Below are positions 9,301-19,143 of a DNA stretch of 64,000 bases, one piece after another (position 1 is the stretch's first letter; each line of letters begins with the position of its first letter). A model generated the notes under the pieces. That model worked only from the letters and a program-made list of their open reading frames with translations. It did not search any database and was not told where the DNA came from. Source of the DNA: Oscillospiraceae bacterium (GTDB lineage: Bacteria; Bacillota; Clostridia; Oscillospirales; Oscillospiraceae); contig SVMK01000001.1 of the NCBI GenBank assembly GCA_015067465.1, forward strand, positions 1 through 64,000, read 5' to 3'. The position numbers and the translations under genes are program-made.

Positions 9301-11354
9301 GAACTGTCATTGAGGCGAAAAGCGCCGGGTTTTGCGCCGGCGTGGCGCGCTCTGTGCGCATGGCGGAACAGGCGCTTGCGGAATACGGCGAAGTCTGGTG
9401 CCTTGGCGAACTGATCCACAACCGCGACGAAACGGCTCGGCTTTCCCGCATGGGACTGCGCACGGCGGAGCGGACGCAGGATGTGCCGGAGGGCGCTGTT
9501 GTGCTGCTGCGCTCCCACGGCGTTGGGCGCGATGTGTATGCGGCGCTGCAAGCGCGCGGGTGCACCGTGATCGATGCAACCTGCGGCCGGGTTTCGCATA
9601 TCCACGATCTTGCGGCGGCGGCGGAGCGCGGCGGGCGCGGTTTTGTTGTGTTCGGCGACGCGCAGCATCCCGAGGTGCAGGGCATCTGCGGCTGGTGCAG
9701 CGACAGTACAGTGGTGCAGGATGCCGAAAAACTCGAAGAGACGCTGCTGCGGCAGGGCGCTTTGCACAAAAACGCGGTCGATTTGGTGTTCCAGAGTACG
9801 GAAACAAGAAAAAATTTTGAAGAAAGCAAAAAAATTGCAAAAAGGATATGTACAAATTGCGAAGTATTTGATACAATATGTTCTGCTACGCAGATTAGAC
9901 AGTCAGAGGCATTGGATTTAGGACAAAAATGTGATGCTGTGGTGGTGATTGGCGGAAAGCACAGTGCCAACAGCCGCCACCTTGTTGAAATTTGCGCGGA
10001 GGTTTGTGATAAGGTCCTCTTCGTGGAAAACGCGGAGGAGCTGAGCATATCTCCGCTTGTGGCATTTGATACCATAGGTATCACCGCCGGGGCATCTGTT
10101 CCGAAGCGGATCATAAAGGAGGTAGTACGTAAGATGTGCGACGAAATCAAGGACACTGCAATGGAAACCGAAAAGAGCTTTGAAGAACTGCTGGAGGATT
10201 CCATCAAAACTATATATAATGGAGATGTCGTTAAGGGCATTGTGGCAGCAATCACCCCGACCGAGGTAACGCTGGATCTTGGCACCAAGCATTCCGGCTA
10301 CATTCCCGTCGAAGAGTTCGAAGACGAGAACGGCACCAAGATCGAAGACCTGATCCACATTGGCGATGAGGTTGAAGCCTCTGTTGTCCGCGTCAACGAT
10401 GTGGAAGGCACTGTGATGCTCTCCAAGAAGCGTCTGGATGCTGTTAAGAATTGGGACGACATCGAAGCAGCCTGCGAGAACGAAACTGTTGTCGAAGGCG
10501 TTGTTACCGAAGAAAACAAGGGCGGCGTTGTGGTTTCCGTCAAGGGTATCCGCGTGTTTGTTCCCGCTTCCCAGTCCGGTCTGCCCCGTGATGCAGAGAT
10601 GGCACAGCTGCTGAAGCAGAAGGTTCAGCTCCGCATTACCGAGGTCAACAAGGCCCGCAAGAGAGTTGTCGGCTCCATCCGTCTGGTCACCGCAAAGGCA
10701 CGCCGCGAGGCAGTTGCCAAGATCTGGGACGAGATCGAGATCGGCAAGCGTTACGACGGTACCGTTAAGAGCCTGACCAGCTACGGCGCATTTGTCGATA
10801 TCGGTGGCGTGGACGGCATGGTTCACATCTCCGAGCTGAGCTGGAAGCGCATTGCCAAGCCCGCAGACGTTGTTGCTGTCGGCGACGCAATCAATGTTTA
10901 TGTTATCAACTTCGACAAGGAGACCCACAAGATCTCCCTCGGTTACAAGGATCCCAACGGCAATCCCTGGGAGCAGTTCAAGGCAAAGTACAACGTCGGC
11001 GACGTTGCTTCCGTTGCTGTTGTCAAGCTGATGACCTTCGGCGCATTCGCAGAGGTCGTTCCCGGTGTTGACGGTCTGATCCACATCTCCCAGATCGCAA
11101 ATCGCCGCATCGGCAAGCCCGATGAGGTTCTGAACGTTGGCGATGTTGTCGATGTTAAGATCACTGCGATCGATGACGAGAAGCACAAGGTTTCTCTGAG
11201 CATCCGTGCGCTCAGCGAGCCGGAACCCGCACCCGCAAAGGAAGAGGCGGAAGCCGAAGAAGCATTTGCTCCCGAAGCAGACGCTCTGGTGTTTGAGGTT
11301 TCCGAAACCGGCGAAGCCACCGGTATTGCGCCCGAAGCTGAGGATGCCGAATAA
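9297..11354 (+). CDS. ispH-rpsA: Fused 4-hydroxy-3-methylbut-2-enyl diphosphate reductase (IspH) / ribosomal protein S1 with four S1 domains
   Basis: IspH half: KSAGFCAGVARSVRMAE, LLRSHGVGRDVY, VFDTICSATQIRQ, ITAGASVPKRII; S1 half from about 10134 with four S1 OB repeats and acidic tail. Confidence 0.95.
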   Translation: MRTVIEAKSAGFCAGVARSVRMAEQALAEYGEVWCLGELIHNRDETARLSRMGLRTAERTQDVPEGAVVLLRSHGVGRDVYAALQARGCTVIDATCGRVSHIHDLAAAAERGGRGFVVFGDAQHPEVQGICGWCSDSTVVQDAEKLEETLLRQGALHKNAVDLVFQSTETRKNFEESKKIAKRICTNCEVFDTICSATQIRQSEALDLGQKCDAVVVIGGKHSANSRHLVEICAEVCDKVLFVENAEELSISPLVAFDTIGITAGASVPKRIIKEVVRKMCDEIKDTAMETEKSFEELLEDSIKTIYNGDVVKGIVAAITPTEVTLDLGTKHSGYIPVEEFEDENGTKIEDLIHIGDEVEASVVRVNDVEGTVMLSKKRLDAVKNWDDIEAACENETVVEGVVTEENKGGVVVSVKGIRVFVPASQSGLPRDAEMAQLLKQKVQLRITEVNKARKRVVGSIRLVTAKARREAVAKIWDEIEIGKRYDGTVKSLTSYGAFVDIGGVDGMVHISELSWKRIAKPADVVAVGDAINVYVINFDKETHKISLGYKDPNGNPWEQFKAKYNVGDVASVAVVKLMTFGAFAEVVPGVDGLIHISQIANRRIGKPDEVLNVGDVVDVKITAIDDEKHKVSLSIRALSEPEPAPAKEEAEAEEAFAPEADALVFEVSETGEATGIAPEAEDAE
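10115..10136 (+). promoter_or_regulatory. Internal Shine-Dalgarno plus in-frame ATG at the IspH/S1 domain boundary
   Basis: AAAGGAGG (10115-10122), 11 nt, ATG (10134) in the same frame as the fusion CDS. Confidence 0.6.
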
Positions 11355-11374
11355 TCCGAACTGAGCATTCATAC

Positions 11375-11408
11375 AACCGCCCCGCTGCATCGCAGCGGGG
11401 CGGTTTTG
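11375..11408 (+). terminator. Terminator after ispH-rpsA
   Basis: AACCGCCCCGCTGC ATC GCAGCGGGGCGGTT plus TT. Confidence 0.9.
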
Positions 11409-11450
11409 TCTGTTTTTTGCGTGCGTATGCAATTATTTTCCCTTTTTCGC

Positions 11451-11479
11451 TTGCGAACGACACGGATGAAGAGTATACT
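11451..11479 (+). promoter_or_regulatory. Sigma-A type promoter for carD-like gene
   Basis: TTGCGA - 17 nt - TATACT. Confidence 0.7.
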
Positions 11480-11532
11480 TGAACACAAGAGGCAACGCAG
11501 TTCAAAAGAATTTTTGAGAGGGGCGCCGCAAG

Positions 11533-12015
11533 GTGTATATGATCGGTGACAGAGTTGCGCATCCGCTGCATGGCGCCGGAATAATCAGCGAGATTGAGCG
11601 CAAGCGAATCAACGGCTGCAGCAAGGATTACTATGTGATGTGCGTGCCGAAAGGGAATATGCGCGTGATGATCCCGGTGGATTCCTGCGACATGGTGGGA
11701 CTGCGCCCGATCATTGACAAGTGCGGTGCAGAGGCGATCCTGCAGCAGATTCCCCTGTTGGCGGTTTCGGAGGATGCGAACTGGAACAAGCGCTATCGCG
11801 AGAATATGCTGCGCATCCGCAGCGGCGATCTGATGGAGGTTGCGGCTGTGATCAAGTCGCTTGTGCAGCGCGAACACAACCGTGGCCTTTCCGCGGGCGA
11901 GCGTAAAATGCTTCATTCCGCCAAGCAGATTCTGATTTCCGAAATCGTTTTGTGTCTGGGCAGCAGCTACGGCGAAGTGGAAGAGCGTTTGAACAGCGCG
12001 TTTGCACAAAGCTGA
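11533..12015 (+). CDS. CarD/CdnL-type transcription factor
   Basis: MIGDRVAHPLHGAGIISEIERKRINGCSKDYYVMCVPKGNMRVMIPV, helical C-term KRYRENMLRIRSGDLMEVAAVIKSL. Confidence 0.92.
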   Translation: MYMIGDRVAHPLHGAGIISEIERKRINGCSKDYYVMCVPKGNMRVMIPVDSCDMVGLRPIIDKCGAEAILQQIPLLAVSEDANWNKRYRENMLRIRSGDLMEVAAVIKSLVQREHNRGLSAGERKMLHSAKQILISEIVLCLGSSYGEVEERLNSAFAQS

Positions 12016-12099
12016 GATAATAATATACATTCATTCCGTGGCGCACAGCAGCTGACAGCGCTGTGCGCCCGGCTTATATTCAGAGGAGCGATCCAAACC

Positions 12100-12834
12100 A
12101 TGTCCACAATGTCGAAAATTTCCGATACAATCCGAAAAGCCCACCACAGTTTTTGCACGGTTGTGGTTGTTGCTGCGGGCAATTCCACGCGTATGGGCGA
12201 AGACAAGCTGTTTATGCCGCTGGGCGACAAATGCGTGCTTGCGCAAACGCTGCTTGCGCTCAACGCCAGCGCAACGGTTGATGAGATCATTGTTGCAACC
12301 CGCGAGGACAGACTGCAGGCGGTTGCCGAGCTGCGTGTGCGCTACGGTATCGATAAGCTGGCGAGAGTGGTGCTCGGCGGACAGACGCGCACGGAATCCG
12401 CCCTTGCCGGTGCGAGCGAGGCGAGCCGCCATGCAAAGATTATCTGCATCCACGACGGCGCGCGGCCTTTTGTAACGGACGGCGTGATTGCCGATGCGGT
12501 GCATAATGCCGTGCTCAGCCTTGCCGCAGCGCCGGCACTGCCGATGAAGGACACGCTGAAAACCGCGGTGGACGGTGTGGTAACCGGCACGCCTGACCGC
12601 AGCACGTTTTTCGCTGTGCAAACGCCGCAGGCGTTTCAGGCGGATATTATCAAAGCCGCACTCAGCAGAGCGGTTGCCTGCGGCATCAGCTATTCCGACG
12701 ATTGCGCGGCGGTGGAGGCGATGGGCGTGCCCGTGCATCTGAGCCGGGGCAGCGAAGAGAATATCAAGCTGACCACGCGCGACGATTTGCTGCTGGCGGA
12801 GATCATCCTGAAAAAGAGGGAGGCGGGGCTGTGA
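12100..12834 (+). CDS. ispD: 2-C-methyl-D-erythritol 4-phosphate cytidylyltransferase
   Basis: [37 protein letters not shown]. Confidence 0.95.
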   Translation: MSTMSKISDTIRKAHHSFCTVVVVAAGNSTRMGEDKLFMPLGDKCVLAQTLLALNASATVDEIIVATREDRLQAVAELRVRYGIDKLARVVLGGQTRTESALAGASEASRHAKIICIHDGARPFVTDGVIADAVHNAVLSLAAAPALPMKDTLKTAVDGVVTGTPDRSTFFAVQTPQAFQADIIKAALSRAVACGISYSDDCAAVEAMGVPVHLSRGSEENIKLTTRDDLLLAEIILKKREAGL

Positions 12835-13316
12835 GTTCGGAATTTTTCGTCGGACACGGCTACGATGTTCATCAACTGGTTGAAGGCCGAAAGCTCATTA
12901 TCGGCGGCGTGGATATTCCGTATGAAAAAGGCCTGCTCGGCCATTCCGACGCGGATGTGCTGGTTCACGCGGTGATGGATGCGCTGCTGGGCGCTGCGGC
13001 TTTGGGCGACATCGGACAGCATTTTCCCGATCACGATCCGCGCTACAGCGGGGCGGACAGCCTGAAACTGCTCGAGCACGTTTGCGCGCTGCTGCACGAG
13101 CGCGGTTTGCGCATTGGAAATATTGACTGCACCGTGGTGGCGCAGCGGCCGAAGCTTGCGCCGTATCTGGACGAAATGCGCAGCCGTATTGCAGCGGTTT
13201 GCGCGCTGCGCCCCGAGCGTGTTAACGTGAAGGCGACAACGGAAGAACATCTTGGCTTTACCGGCCGGGGTGAAGGCATCGCCGCCCATGCCGTTGCGCT
13301 GATACGCGAAGACTGA
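12831..13316 (+). CDS. ispF: 2-C-methyl-D-erythritol 2,4-cyclodiphosphate synthase (GTG start overlapping ispD stop)
   Basis: [55 protein letters not shown]. Confidence 0.96.
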   Translation: MSSEFFVGHGYDVHQLVEGRKLIIGGVDIPYEKGLLGHSDADVLVHAVMDALLGAAALGDIGQHFPDHDPRYSGADSLKLLEHVCALLHERGLRIGNIDCTVVAQRPKLAPYLDEMRSRIAAVCALRPERVNVKATTEEHLGFTGRGEGIAAHAVALIRED

Positions 13317-13331
13317 ACCGCAAACAAAACC

Positions 13332-13455
13332 GCCCTTTCCGCATATGATGGGGGTAGCGGAGCGATCCGCAAAAAAACTCAAAGTGTTGTTACCAAAGCA
13401 TGTTATTCCGCGAGCCCGGCTTTGCGGACTATCATGCTTTGTTTGCGGAAGGGGT
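13332..13455 (+). ncRNA. Candidate cis-regulatory structured RNA upstream of DUF3343 gene
   Basis: Hand-drawn fold: 12-bp outer helix 13332-13343/13444-13455 containing the RBS, GNRA hairpin 13357-13370, 9-bp helix 13394-13402/13433-13441 with inner 5-bp stem. Confidence 0.45.
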
Positions 13456-13462
13456 TTGAACT

Positions 13463-13714
13463 ATGCATTATATACTGATGAGCCGCTCGCTCACCAATGC
13501 GCAGAAAGCGGCTCGACGGCTGCAGAATGCGGGGATTTTTGCGGTTGTTGCCAAAGCGCCGCAGAGCGCCAATCCCGGCGGCTGCACTTACGGCGTGAAG
13601 ATCGGGCTGCACAATCTTTCCGGCGCGCTTTCGCGGCTGCAGGCGGACGGTATTTCGGTTGCGAAGGTGCTGCGCGTGACGGATAACGGCGAAGTGGCCG
13701 AGGTGACGGTATGA
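13463..13714 (+). CDS. DUF3343 domain protein (putative Se/S carrier-like)
   Basis: MHYILMSRSLTNAQKAARRLQNAGIFAVVAKAP...GCTYGVKI; adjacent to cysteine desulfurase. Confidence 0.8.
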   Translation: MHYILMSRSLTNAQKAARRLQNAGIFAVVAKAPQSANPGGCTYGVKIGLHNLSGALSRLQADGISVAKVLRVTDNGEVAEVTV

Positions 13715-14832
13715 TCTACCTCGACAGTGCGGCAACGAGTTTGTATAAGCCGGAAACGGTGCAGTGCGCCGTGATGGAGGCGATCAACACCATGGCGAGT
13801 CCGGGCCGCGGCGTTCATGCGCCGGCAATGCGTGCAGCGGACTGCTGCTATGCCTGCCGTGAAAATCTCGCGGAGCTTTTTCATCTGATGAATCCGGAAA
13901 ACGTTGTGTTCACATTCAATGCCACGCATGCGCTGAATATTGCCATCCGGTCGCTTGTTCGCCGCGGCACGCGCGTTTTGATTTCCGGCTTTGAGCATAA
14001 TTCCGTGACGCGCCCGCTTCATGCGCTGGGCGCAAAAGTTCGCGTGGTGTCCGCGCCGCTGTTTTCTCCGGAAGTGTTTTTGCGTAAAGCGCGGCAGATG
14101 CTGCCGTGGGCAGAGGTTGTTGTCTGCACGCATGTTTCCAATGCGTTTGGCTATATTCTGCCGGTGGAGCGTCTGGCGCGGCTTTGTGCCGGACAGAGAA
14201 AGCCGCTGATCGTGGATGCATCCCAATCCGCCGGCGTGCTGGATATCAATTTTCCGGCGCTGGGTGCGGATTTTGTCGCCATGCCGGGGCACAAGGGGCT
14301 GCTCGGCCCCCAGGGCACGGGTGTATTATTATGTAAAAATGATGCTTTGCCGTTGCTATATGGTGGAAGCGGTTCCGCGAGCCGGGAGCAGAAAATGCCG
14401 GATTTTTTGCCGGATCGTCTGGAAGCGGGCACGCATAATGTCGCGGGCATTGCGGGATTGAACGCGGGCGTGGAGTATATTCTTGCCAAAGGCTGCGCCG
14501 AAATCCGCGAGCGGGAGTGCGAGCTTATGCGGCGCTTTGCCGATCGCGTTTCGGATGTGCGGGGCCTGCGTGTTTTCCGGGCGGGAGACGATGCGGTGCA
14601 AAGCGGCGTCTTGTCGGTGCTGCCGGAGAATATCAGCTGCGAAGCCTTTGCCGAAGCGCTCGGCGCACAGGATGTTGCCGTTCGCGCGGGATTGCATTGC
14701 GCACCCTTGGCGCACCGAAGCGCGGGAACGCTGGAGAGCGGAACGGTGCGATTCAGCTTTTCTCCGTTCAATACTGCTTCCCAGATTGACCGCGCTGCGG
14801 AAATTTGCAAAAATATTCTGGAAAAACCCTGA
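13711..14832 (+). CDS. Cysteine desulfurase-family PLP enzyme (aminotransferase class V)
   Basis: MIYLDSAATSLYKPETV; VDASQSAGVLDINFPALGADFVAMPGHKGLLGPQGTGVL; RAGLHCAP. Confidence 0.93.
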   Translation: MIYLDSAATSLYKPETVQCAVMEAINTMASPGRGVHAPAMRAADCCYACRENLAELFHLMNPENVVFTFNATHALNIAIRSLVRRGTRVLISGFEHNSVTRPLHALGAKVRVVSAPLFSPEVFLRKARQMLPWAEVVVCTHVSNAFGYILPVERLARLCAGQRKPLIVDASQSAGVLDINFPALGADFVAMPGHKGLLGPQGTGVLLCKNDALPLLYGGSGSASREQKMPDFLPDRLEAGTHNVAGIAGLNAGVEYILAKGCAEIRERECELMRRFADRVSDVRGLRVFRAGDDAVQSGVLSVLPENISCEAFAEALGAQDVAVRAGLHCAPLAHRSAGTLESGTVRFSFSPFNTASQIDRAAEICKNILEKP

Positions 14833-14849
14833 TTTTCGGCAATCTTTAT

Positions 14850-14878
14850 TTGCCATAACAGGTAAAAAGATGTATAAT
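14850..14878 (+). promoter_or_regulatory. Sigma-A type promoter for cdaA
   Basis: TTGCCA - 17 nt - TATAAT. Confidence 0.75.
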
Positions 14879-14946
14879 ATACTGTCCGGCCTGCGTGGTC
14901 GGAAAATGCCCGCAACTACGAAACAAAATCGCCGAAGAGGAACGCT

Positions 14947-15804
14947 ATGAATACCTTTACAGATACCCTGCTTAACTCTTTCAAATACATCAAAACCATT
15001 GGCATCGCTGATGCGCTGGACATTCTGCTTGTTGCTTTTATCATCTATCAGGTTGTCCTTCTGATTCAGCGCAGCAACACCGGCCGACTTGCCGGCGGCA
15101 TCATTGTGATACTGTTTGCGCTGTGGCTGTCCGGAATTCTGCGCTTTACGATGATCAACTTCCTGCTGCGCAAGGCGGTTGAACTGGGACTGATTGCCAT
15201 CGTGATCATATTCCAGCCGGAACTTCGCCGGTTTTTGGAAAAGGTCGGCAGCGGACGGCTCACTGCGATTTTCGGCACCGGCGTGCACGCACGCCATACC
15301 GACGGCGCCATCACCCAAACCGTTTTGGCCTGCGCGGATCTTTCCCGCAGCCGTACCGGTGCGCTGATTATCTTCGAACGTGACAATCAGCTGTCCGAAC
15401 CCATCAGCACGGGAACGCTGATCGACGCCCAGATTACGGCGGAACTGCTGAAGAATATTTTCTTCGTAAAAGCTCCGCTGCACGACGGCGCGGTGATCGT
15501 CAAAAACGGACGGCTTGCGGCGGCAGGCTGCATGCTCCCGCTGTCCACCAACATGAATCTGAGCAAAGAACTCGGTATGCGCCATCGCGCCGGTATCGGC
15601 ATGAGCGAGCGCTCCGACGCCGTGGTTGTGATCGTTTCGGAAGAAACCGGCTCCATTTCCGTTGCGGTGGACGGCATGCTCAAGCGCCATCTCTCGCCGG
15701 AAACCGTGGAAAGATTGCTGCGCAAGGAGCTTACATCGGAAACGGAGGAACTTTCGCACCGAAAGAACCCGCTTGACCTGATCAGGGGTAAGAAACATGA
15801 ATGA
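14947..15804 (+). CDS. cdaA: Diadenylate cyclase
   Basis: N-terminal TMs; DAC motifs APLHDGAVIV and MRHRAGIGMSE. Confidence 0.96.
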   Translation: MNTFTDTLLNSFKYIKTIGIADALDILLVAFIIYQVVLLIQRSNTGRLAGGIIVILFALWLSGILRFTMINFLLRKAVELGLIAIVIIFQPELRRFLEKVGSGRLTAIFGTGVHARHTDGAITQTVLACADLSRSRTGALIIFERDNQLSEPISTGTLIDAQITAELLKNIFFVKAPLHDGAVIVKNGRLAAAGCMLPLSTNMNLSKELGMRHRAGIGMSERSDAVVVIVSEETGSISVAVDGMLKRHLSPETVERLLRKELTSETEELSHRKNPLDLIRGKKHE

Positions 15805-17068
15805 AAAAAAGACAAAAGTGAATGATTCCATTGCCACCAAGCTTCCGTGGATCATATTTTCCCTTGTGTGCGCGCTGCTGCTTTGGGTGTATGTCACGGA
15901 CACGGAGGGCGATGAGGTTACGCTCGATTATCCCGGCGTAAAAGTTGTGTTTGAAGGCGAGAGCGCGCTGCGCGACAATAAGGGACTCGTGATTTCCGAC
16001 ACGGAGACAAACTCCGTGAAAGTGAGCCTTACCGGAAGCCGCCGCACGCTTTCCGCGATCGATTCCGCCGATCTGAGCGTTGTGATCGACCTCAACGGCA
16101 TCACCAAAACCGGCACATATTCTCTTGCGCCGAAGGTGATTTACCCGTCGCGCGTGGATAACAACACGATTACCCATGCAGCAACCAACCCGGGCAACAT
16201 CGGTTTCTACGTTGATAAGATCAGCAAGAAGAGCGTCGATGTTGAGGGCGTTCTCAACGGCAGCCCGGCCGAGGGCTTCAGCGCAGATCCGATGGAGTTT
16301 AACCCCTCTACGGTGATTGTTTCCGGCCCGGAAAAGATGCTCTCCCAGATCGACCACGCCTATGTGGAGATTGACCGCGAGGATGTTGACAAAACACTGA
16401 GCTTTGACAGCACGTTCACCCTCATTGATGTGGACGGCAATCCGTTTGTGAACGAAAATGTCACCTGCGACACCGACACGGTTGGCGTAACGCTGCCGAT
16501 CAATGCGGTGAAGGAAGTGAATCTCACCCTTTCGTTCACAGAAGGCGGCGGCGCCACGGAGAAGAATGTGGCATGGACGCTTGAGCCGAGCAGCATCATC
16601 CTCTCGGGTGACTCCGAAACCCTTGCGGGCGTGAACAACATCACGGTTGCAAAGATTGATCTTTCCAAGGTTGACGAGGTTTTGACCGAGCGCTGCAAGA
16701 TCGTGATTCCGAATGACACGGTGAACATGAGCGGCGAGCGTGAAGCGGTTTTGACGCTGAGCATCGAAGGGCTTTACAAGCGGAACTTCACCATTCCCAA
16801 GAACAACATTTCCTGCATCAATGTCAGCGAGGGCTTTGAAGCCGAGATTATGAACAGCTTCCTGGAAGGTGTTGTGATCCGCGGCCATGAGCAGGTTGTG
16901 AAGTCCATCTCCGATGTGAATATCCGCGCAGTGGCCGACCTTACGGATTACGGCACGGCGACGGGCATCATCTCCGTTCCCGTTCGCATCAGCATCGATG
17001 GAACCACGGGCGCGGGCGCCGTTGGCGAATATAAGGTTTATATCAACATTACAAAAGCAGAAAGCTGA
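15797..17068 (+). CDS. cdaR: YbbR-domain protein, CdaA regulator CdaR
   Basis: N-terminal TM then repeated YbbR-like domains; overlaps cdaA. Confidence 0.92.
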   Translation: MNEKKTKVNDSIATKLPWIIFSLVCALLLWVYVTDTEGDEVTLDYPGVKVVFEGESALRDNKGLVISDTETNSVKVSLTGSRRTLSAIDSADLSVVIDLNGITKTGTYSLAPKVIYPSRVDNNTITHAATNPGNIGFYVDKISKKSVDVEGVLNGSPAEGFSADPMEFNPSTVIVSGPEKMLSQIDHAYVEIDREDVDKTLSFDSTFTLIDVDGNPFVNENVTCDTDTVGVTLPINAVKEVNLTLSFTEGGGATEKNVAWTLEPSSIILSGDSETLAGVNNITVAKIDLSKVDEVLTERCKIVIPNDTVNMSGEREAVLTLSIEGLYKRNFTIPKNNISCINVSEGFEAEIMNSFLEGVVIRGHEQVVKSISDVNIRAVADLTDYGTATGIISVPVRISIDGTTGAGAVGEYKVYINITKAES

Positions 17069-17088
17069 CAGGAAGCAGGATACAAGAT

Positions 17089-17967
17089 ATGATTAAGAGC
17101 ATGACCGGCTACGGCGGCGCGAAAGGCGTCTGCGACGGATTGGAGATCAGCGTTGAACTCAAGAGCGTAAACAACCGCTATCTGGATTGCTCCGTGCGCA
17201 TGCCGCGCAATCTGCTGTTTGCGGAAGAGGCAATCAAATCATGTGTGCAGGAGCATATCTCCCGCGGAAAAGTGGATGTGTTTGTTTCGGTGGACAGCAG
17301 TGCGGCGGATGCGGTGGTTGTTTCCGTCAATGAGAGTCTGGCCGCCGGCTATATTGCCGCAATCGGCGAAATTTCGGAGAAATTCGGTCTGGACGGCGAT
17401 TTGAGCGCGCTGAGTGTGAGCCGGATGCCCGACGTTCTCTCCGTGAAGAAAAAGGACGCCGACGCCGATGCGCTGTCCGCCGCCATTGCAGCTATCACCG
17501 GGCAGGCGCTCAGCGAATTTGATCAGATGCGAGAGCGCGAGGGCCAAAAGCTTGCGGACGATATTTCTGCCCGACTTGCCACCATTGAGGACTATGTTTC
17601 CGTGGTGGAGCGCCGCTCTCCCGAAACCGTCGGGGAATACCGCGAGCGTCTTTACAAAAAAATGTGCGATGTGCTGCAGAGCACCACGGTGGACGAGCAG
17701 CGCATCCTGCTGGAGGCCGGCATTTTTGCGGACAAGGTTGCCGTGGACGAGGAAACCGTTCGCCTGCGCAGCCATATCGGTCAAATGCGCGCCATGCTGC
17801 AAACCGGATCGCCGATCGGCAGAAAGATGGACTTCCTTGTGCAGGAATTCAACCGCGAGAGCAACACCATCGGCTCGAAATGCAACGACAGCGAGATTAC
17901 CAAGATCGTGATTGAACTGAAAAGCGAGATTGAAAAGATCCGCGAGCAGATTCAGAACATCGAATAA
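17089..17967 (+). CDS. YicC/YloC family endoribonuclease
   Basis: MIKSMTGYGGA...VELKSVNNRYLDCSVRMPRNL; DFLVQEFNRESNTIGSKCND. Confidence 0.95.
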   Translation: MIKSMTGYGGAKGVCDGLEISVELKSVNNRYLDCSVRMPRNLLFAEEAIKSCVQEHISRGKVDVFVSVDSSAADAVVVSVNESLAAGYIAAIGEISEKFGLDGDLSALSVSRMPDVLSVKKKDADADALSAAIAAITGQALSEFDQMREREGQKLADDISARLATIEDYVSVVERRSPETVGEYRERLYKKMCDVLQSTTVDEQRILLEAGIFADKVAVDEETVRLRSHIGQMRAMLQTGSPIGRKMDFLVQEFNRESNTIGSKCNDSEITKIVIELKSEIEKIREQIQNIE

Positions 17968-17979
17968 GGGGGCGGCGGA

Positions 17980-18249
17980 GTGAAGCTGATCAACATCGGA
18001 TTTGGCAACATGGTTTCCGCGTCCCGCGTGCTGGCAATCGTCAGCCCGGAAAGCGCGCCCATCAAGCGCATCATCAGCGATGTTCGTGAACGCGGCCAGC
18101 TGGTTGACGCAACCTACGGGCGCCGCACCAGAGCCGTTATCATTATGGACAGTGGACATGTGATTTTATCTGCGCTCCAGCCGGAAACGGTTGCGGGACG
18201 CGCGGGCAAGGCCGAGAGTTTGAGCGGAGGTGACGAGGACAATGAATGA
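17980..18249 (+). CDS. remA: RemA/DUF370 family DNA-binding protein
   Basis: [69 protein letters not shown]. Confidence 0.94.
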   Translation: MKLINIGFGNMVSASRVLAIVSPESAPIKRIISDVRERGQLVDATYGRRTRAVIIMDSGHVILSALQPETVAGRAGKAESLSGGDEDNE

Positions 18250-18820
18250 GCGTGGCGTGCTGATTATTGTTTCCGCCCCGTCCGGTTGCGGTAAAAGCAC
18301 CATTCTTCACCGGCTGATGCAGCGGCGCGACAAACTGTGCTTTTCCGTTTCCGCAACAACCAGGAAACCGCGCGCCGGCGAGGTTGACGGTGTGGACTAT
18401 TTCTTTATCGACCGTGAGAAATTCGACCGCATGGTTGAAAACAATGAGTTTCTTGAGCATGCCGAATATGTGGGCAATTGCTACGGAACGCCGAAAGCGG
18501 CGGTGGATGCCCGGCTCGACGCGGGGTATGACGTTTATCTGGACATCGAAGTGCAGGGCGCGATGCAGATTAAGCGCCAGCGTCCGGAAACGCTGATGAT
18601 CTTCGTCATGCCGCCCAGCCTGGAAGAACTGGAGCGCCGCCTGATCGCCCGCGGAACGGACAGCGCAGAAGTGATTCGCGGCCGCATGGAGCAGGCAAAA
18701 TGCGAATTTGAGCAGAGCAAGTATTTCGACTATGTTGTGACCAACGATGTGGTTGAACGTGCGGCGGACGAGATTTCCGAAATCATCGACCGCTACAAAC
18801 ATGAGCAGAACAAAAATTAA
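18242..18820 (+). CDS. gmk: Guanylate kinase
   Basis: [41 protein letters not shown]. Confidence 0.97.
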   Translation: MNERGVLIIVSAPSGCGKSTILHRLMQRRDKLCFSVSATTRKPRAGEVDGVDYFFIDREKFDRMVENNEFLEHAEYVGNCYGTPKAAVDARLDAGYDVYLDIEVQGAMQIKRQRPETLMIFVMPPSLEELERRLIARGTDSAEVIRGRMEQAKCEFEQSKYFDYVVTNDVVERAADEISEIIDRYKHEQNKN

Positions 18821-18852
18821 AATAAAAAATATATTTCCGAGGTGTAATCATT

Positions 18853-19098
18853 ATGATGCTTTATCCCCCCGTAGCCGAACTTGTCGATAAAGTCGGCAGC
18901 AGATACCAGCTTGTCAATGTTGTTGCTCAGCGCGCGAGAGCCATCTCCGCTGAATGGGACGAAAGCGGCGAGTCTCTCGACGACAAGCCCGTTTCCATCG
19001 CAATCAACGAGGTTTATGCCGGCAAGCTTACCGTGAATCCTGCGGCACCTGCAGCCGCCGAGGAAGAGGCAGCCGTTGAAGAAGCGGAAGAAATCTGA
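18853..19098 (+). CDS. rpoZ: DNA-directed RNA polymerase subunit omega
   Basis: MLYPPVAELVDKVGSRYQLVNVVAQRARAISA; follows gmk. Confidence 0.93.
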   Translation: MMLYPPVAELVDKVGSRYQLVNVVAQRARAISAEWDESGESLDDKPVSIAINEVYAGKLTVNPAAPAAAEEEAAVEEAEEI

Positions 19099-19143
19099 AC
19101 AGCTGCACAACAAATAAAAAACTGACATAGGGGAGGGACACCG

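Noticed and set aside
9918-11432. 504-aa minus-strand ORF opposite rpsA
   Set aside because: Antisense to highly biased S1 codons; low-complexity N/D/L-rich product and runs through the terminator
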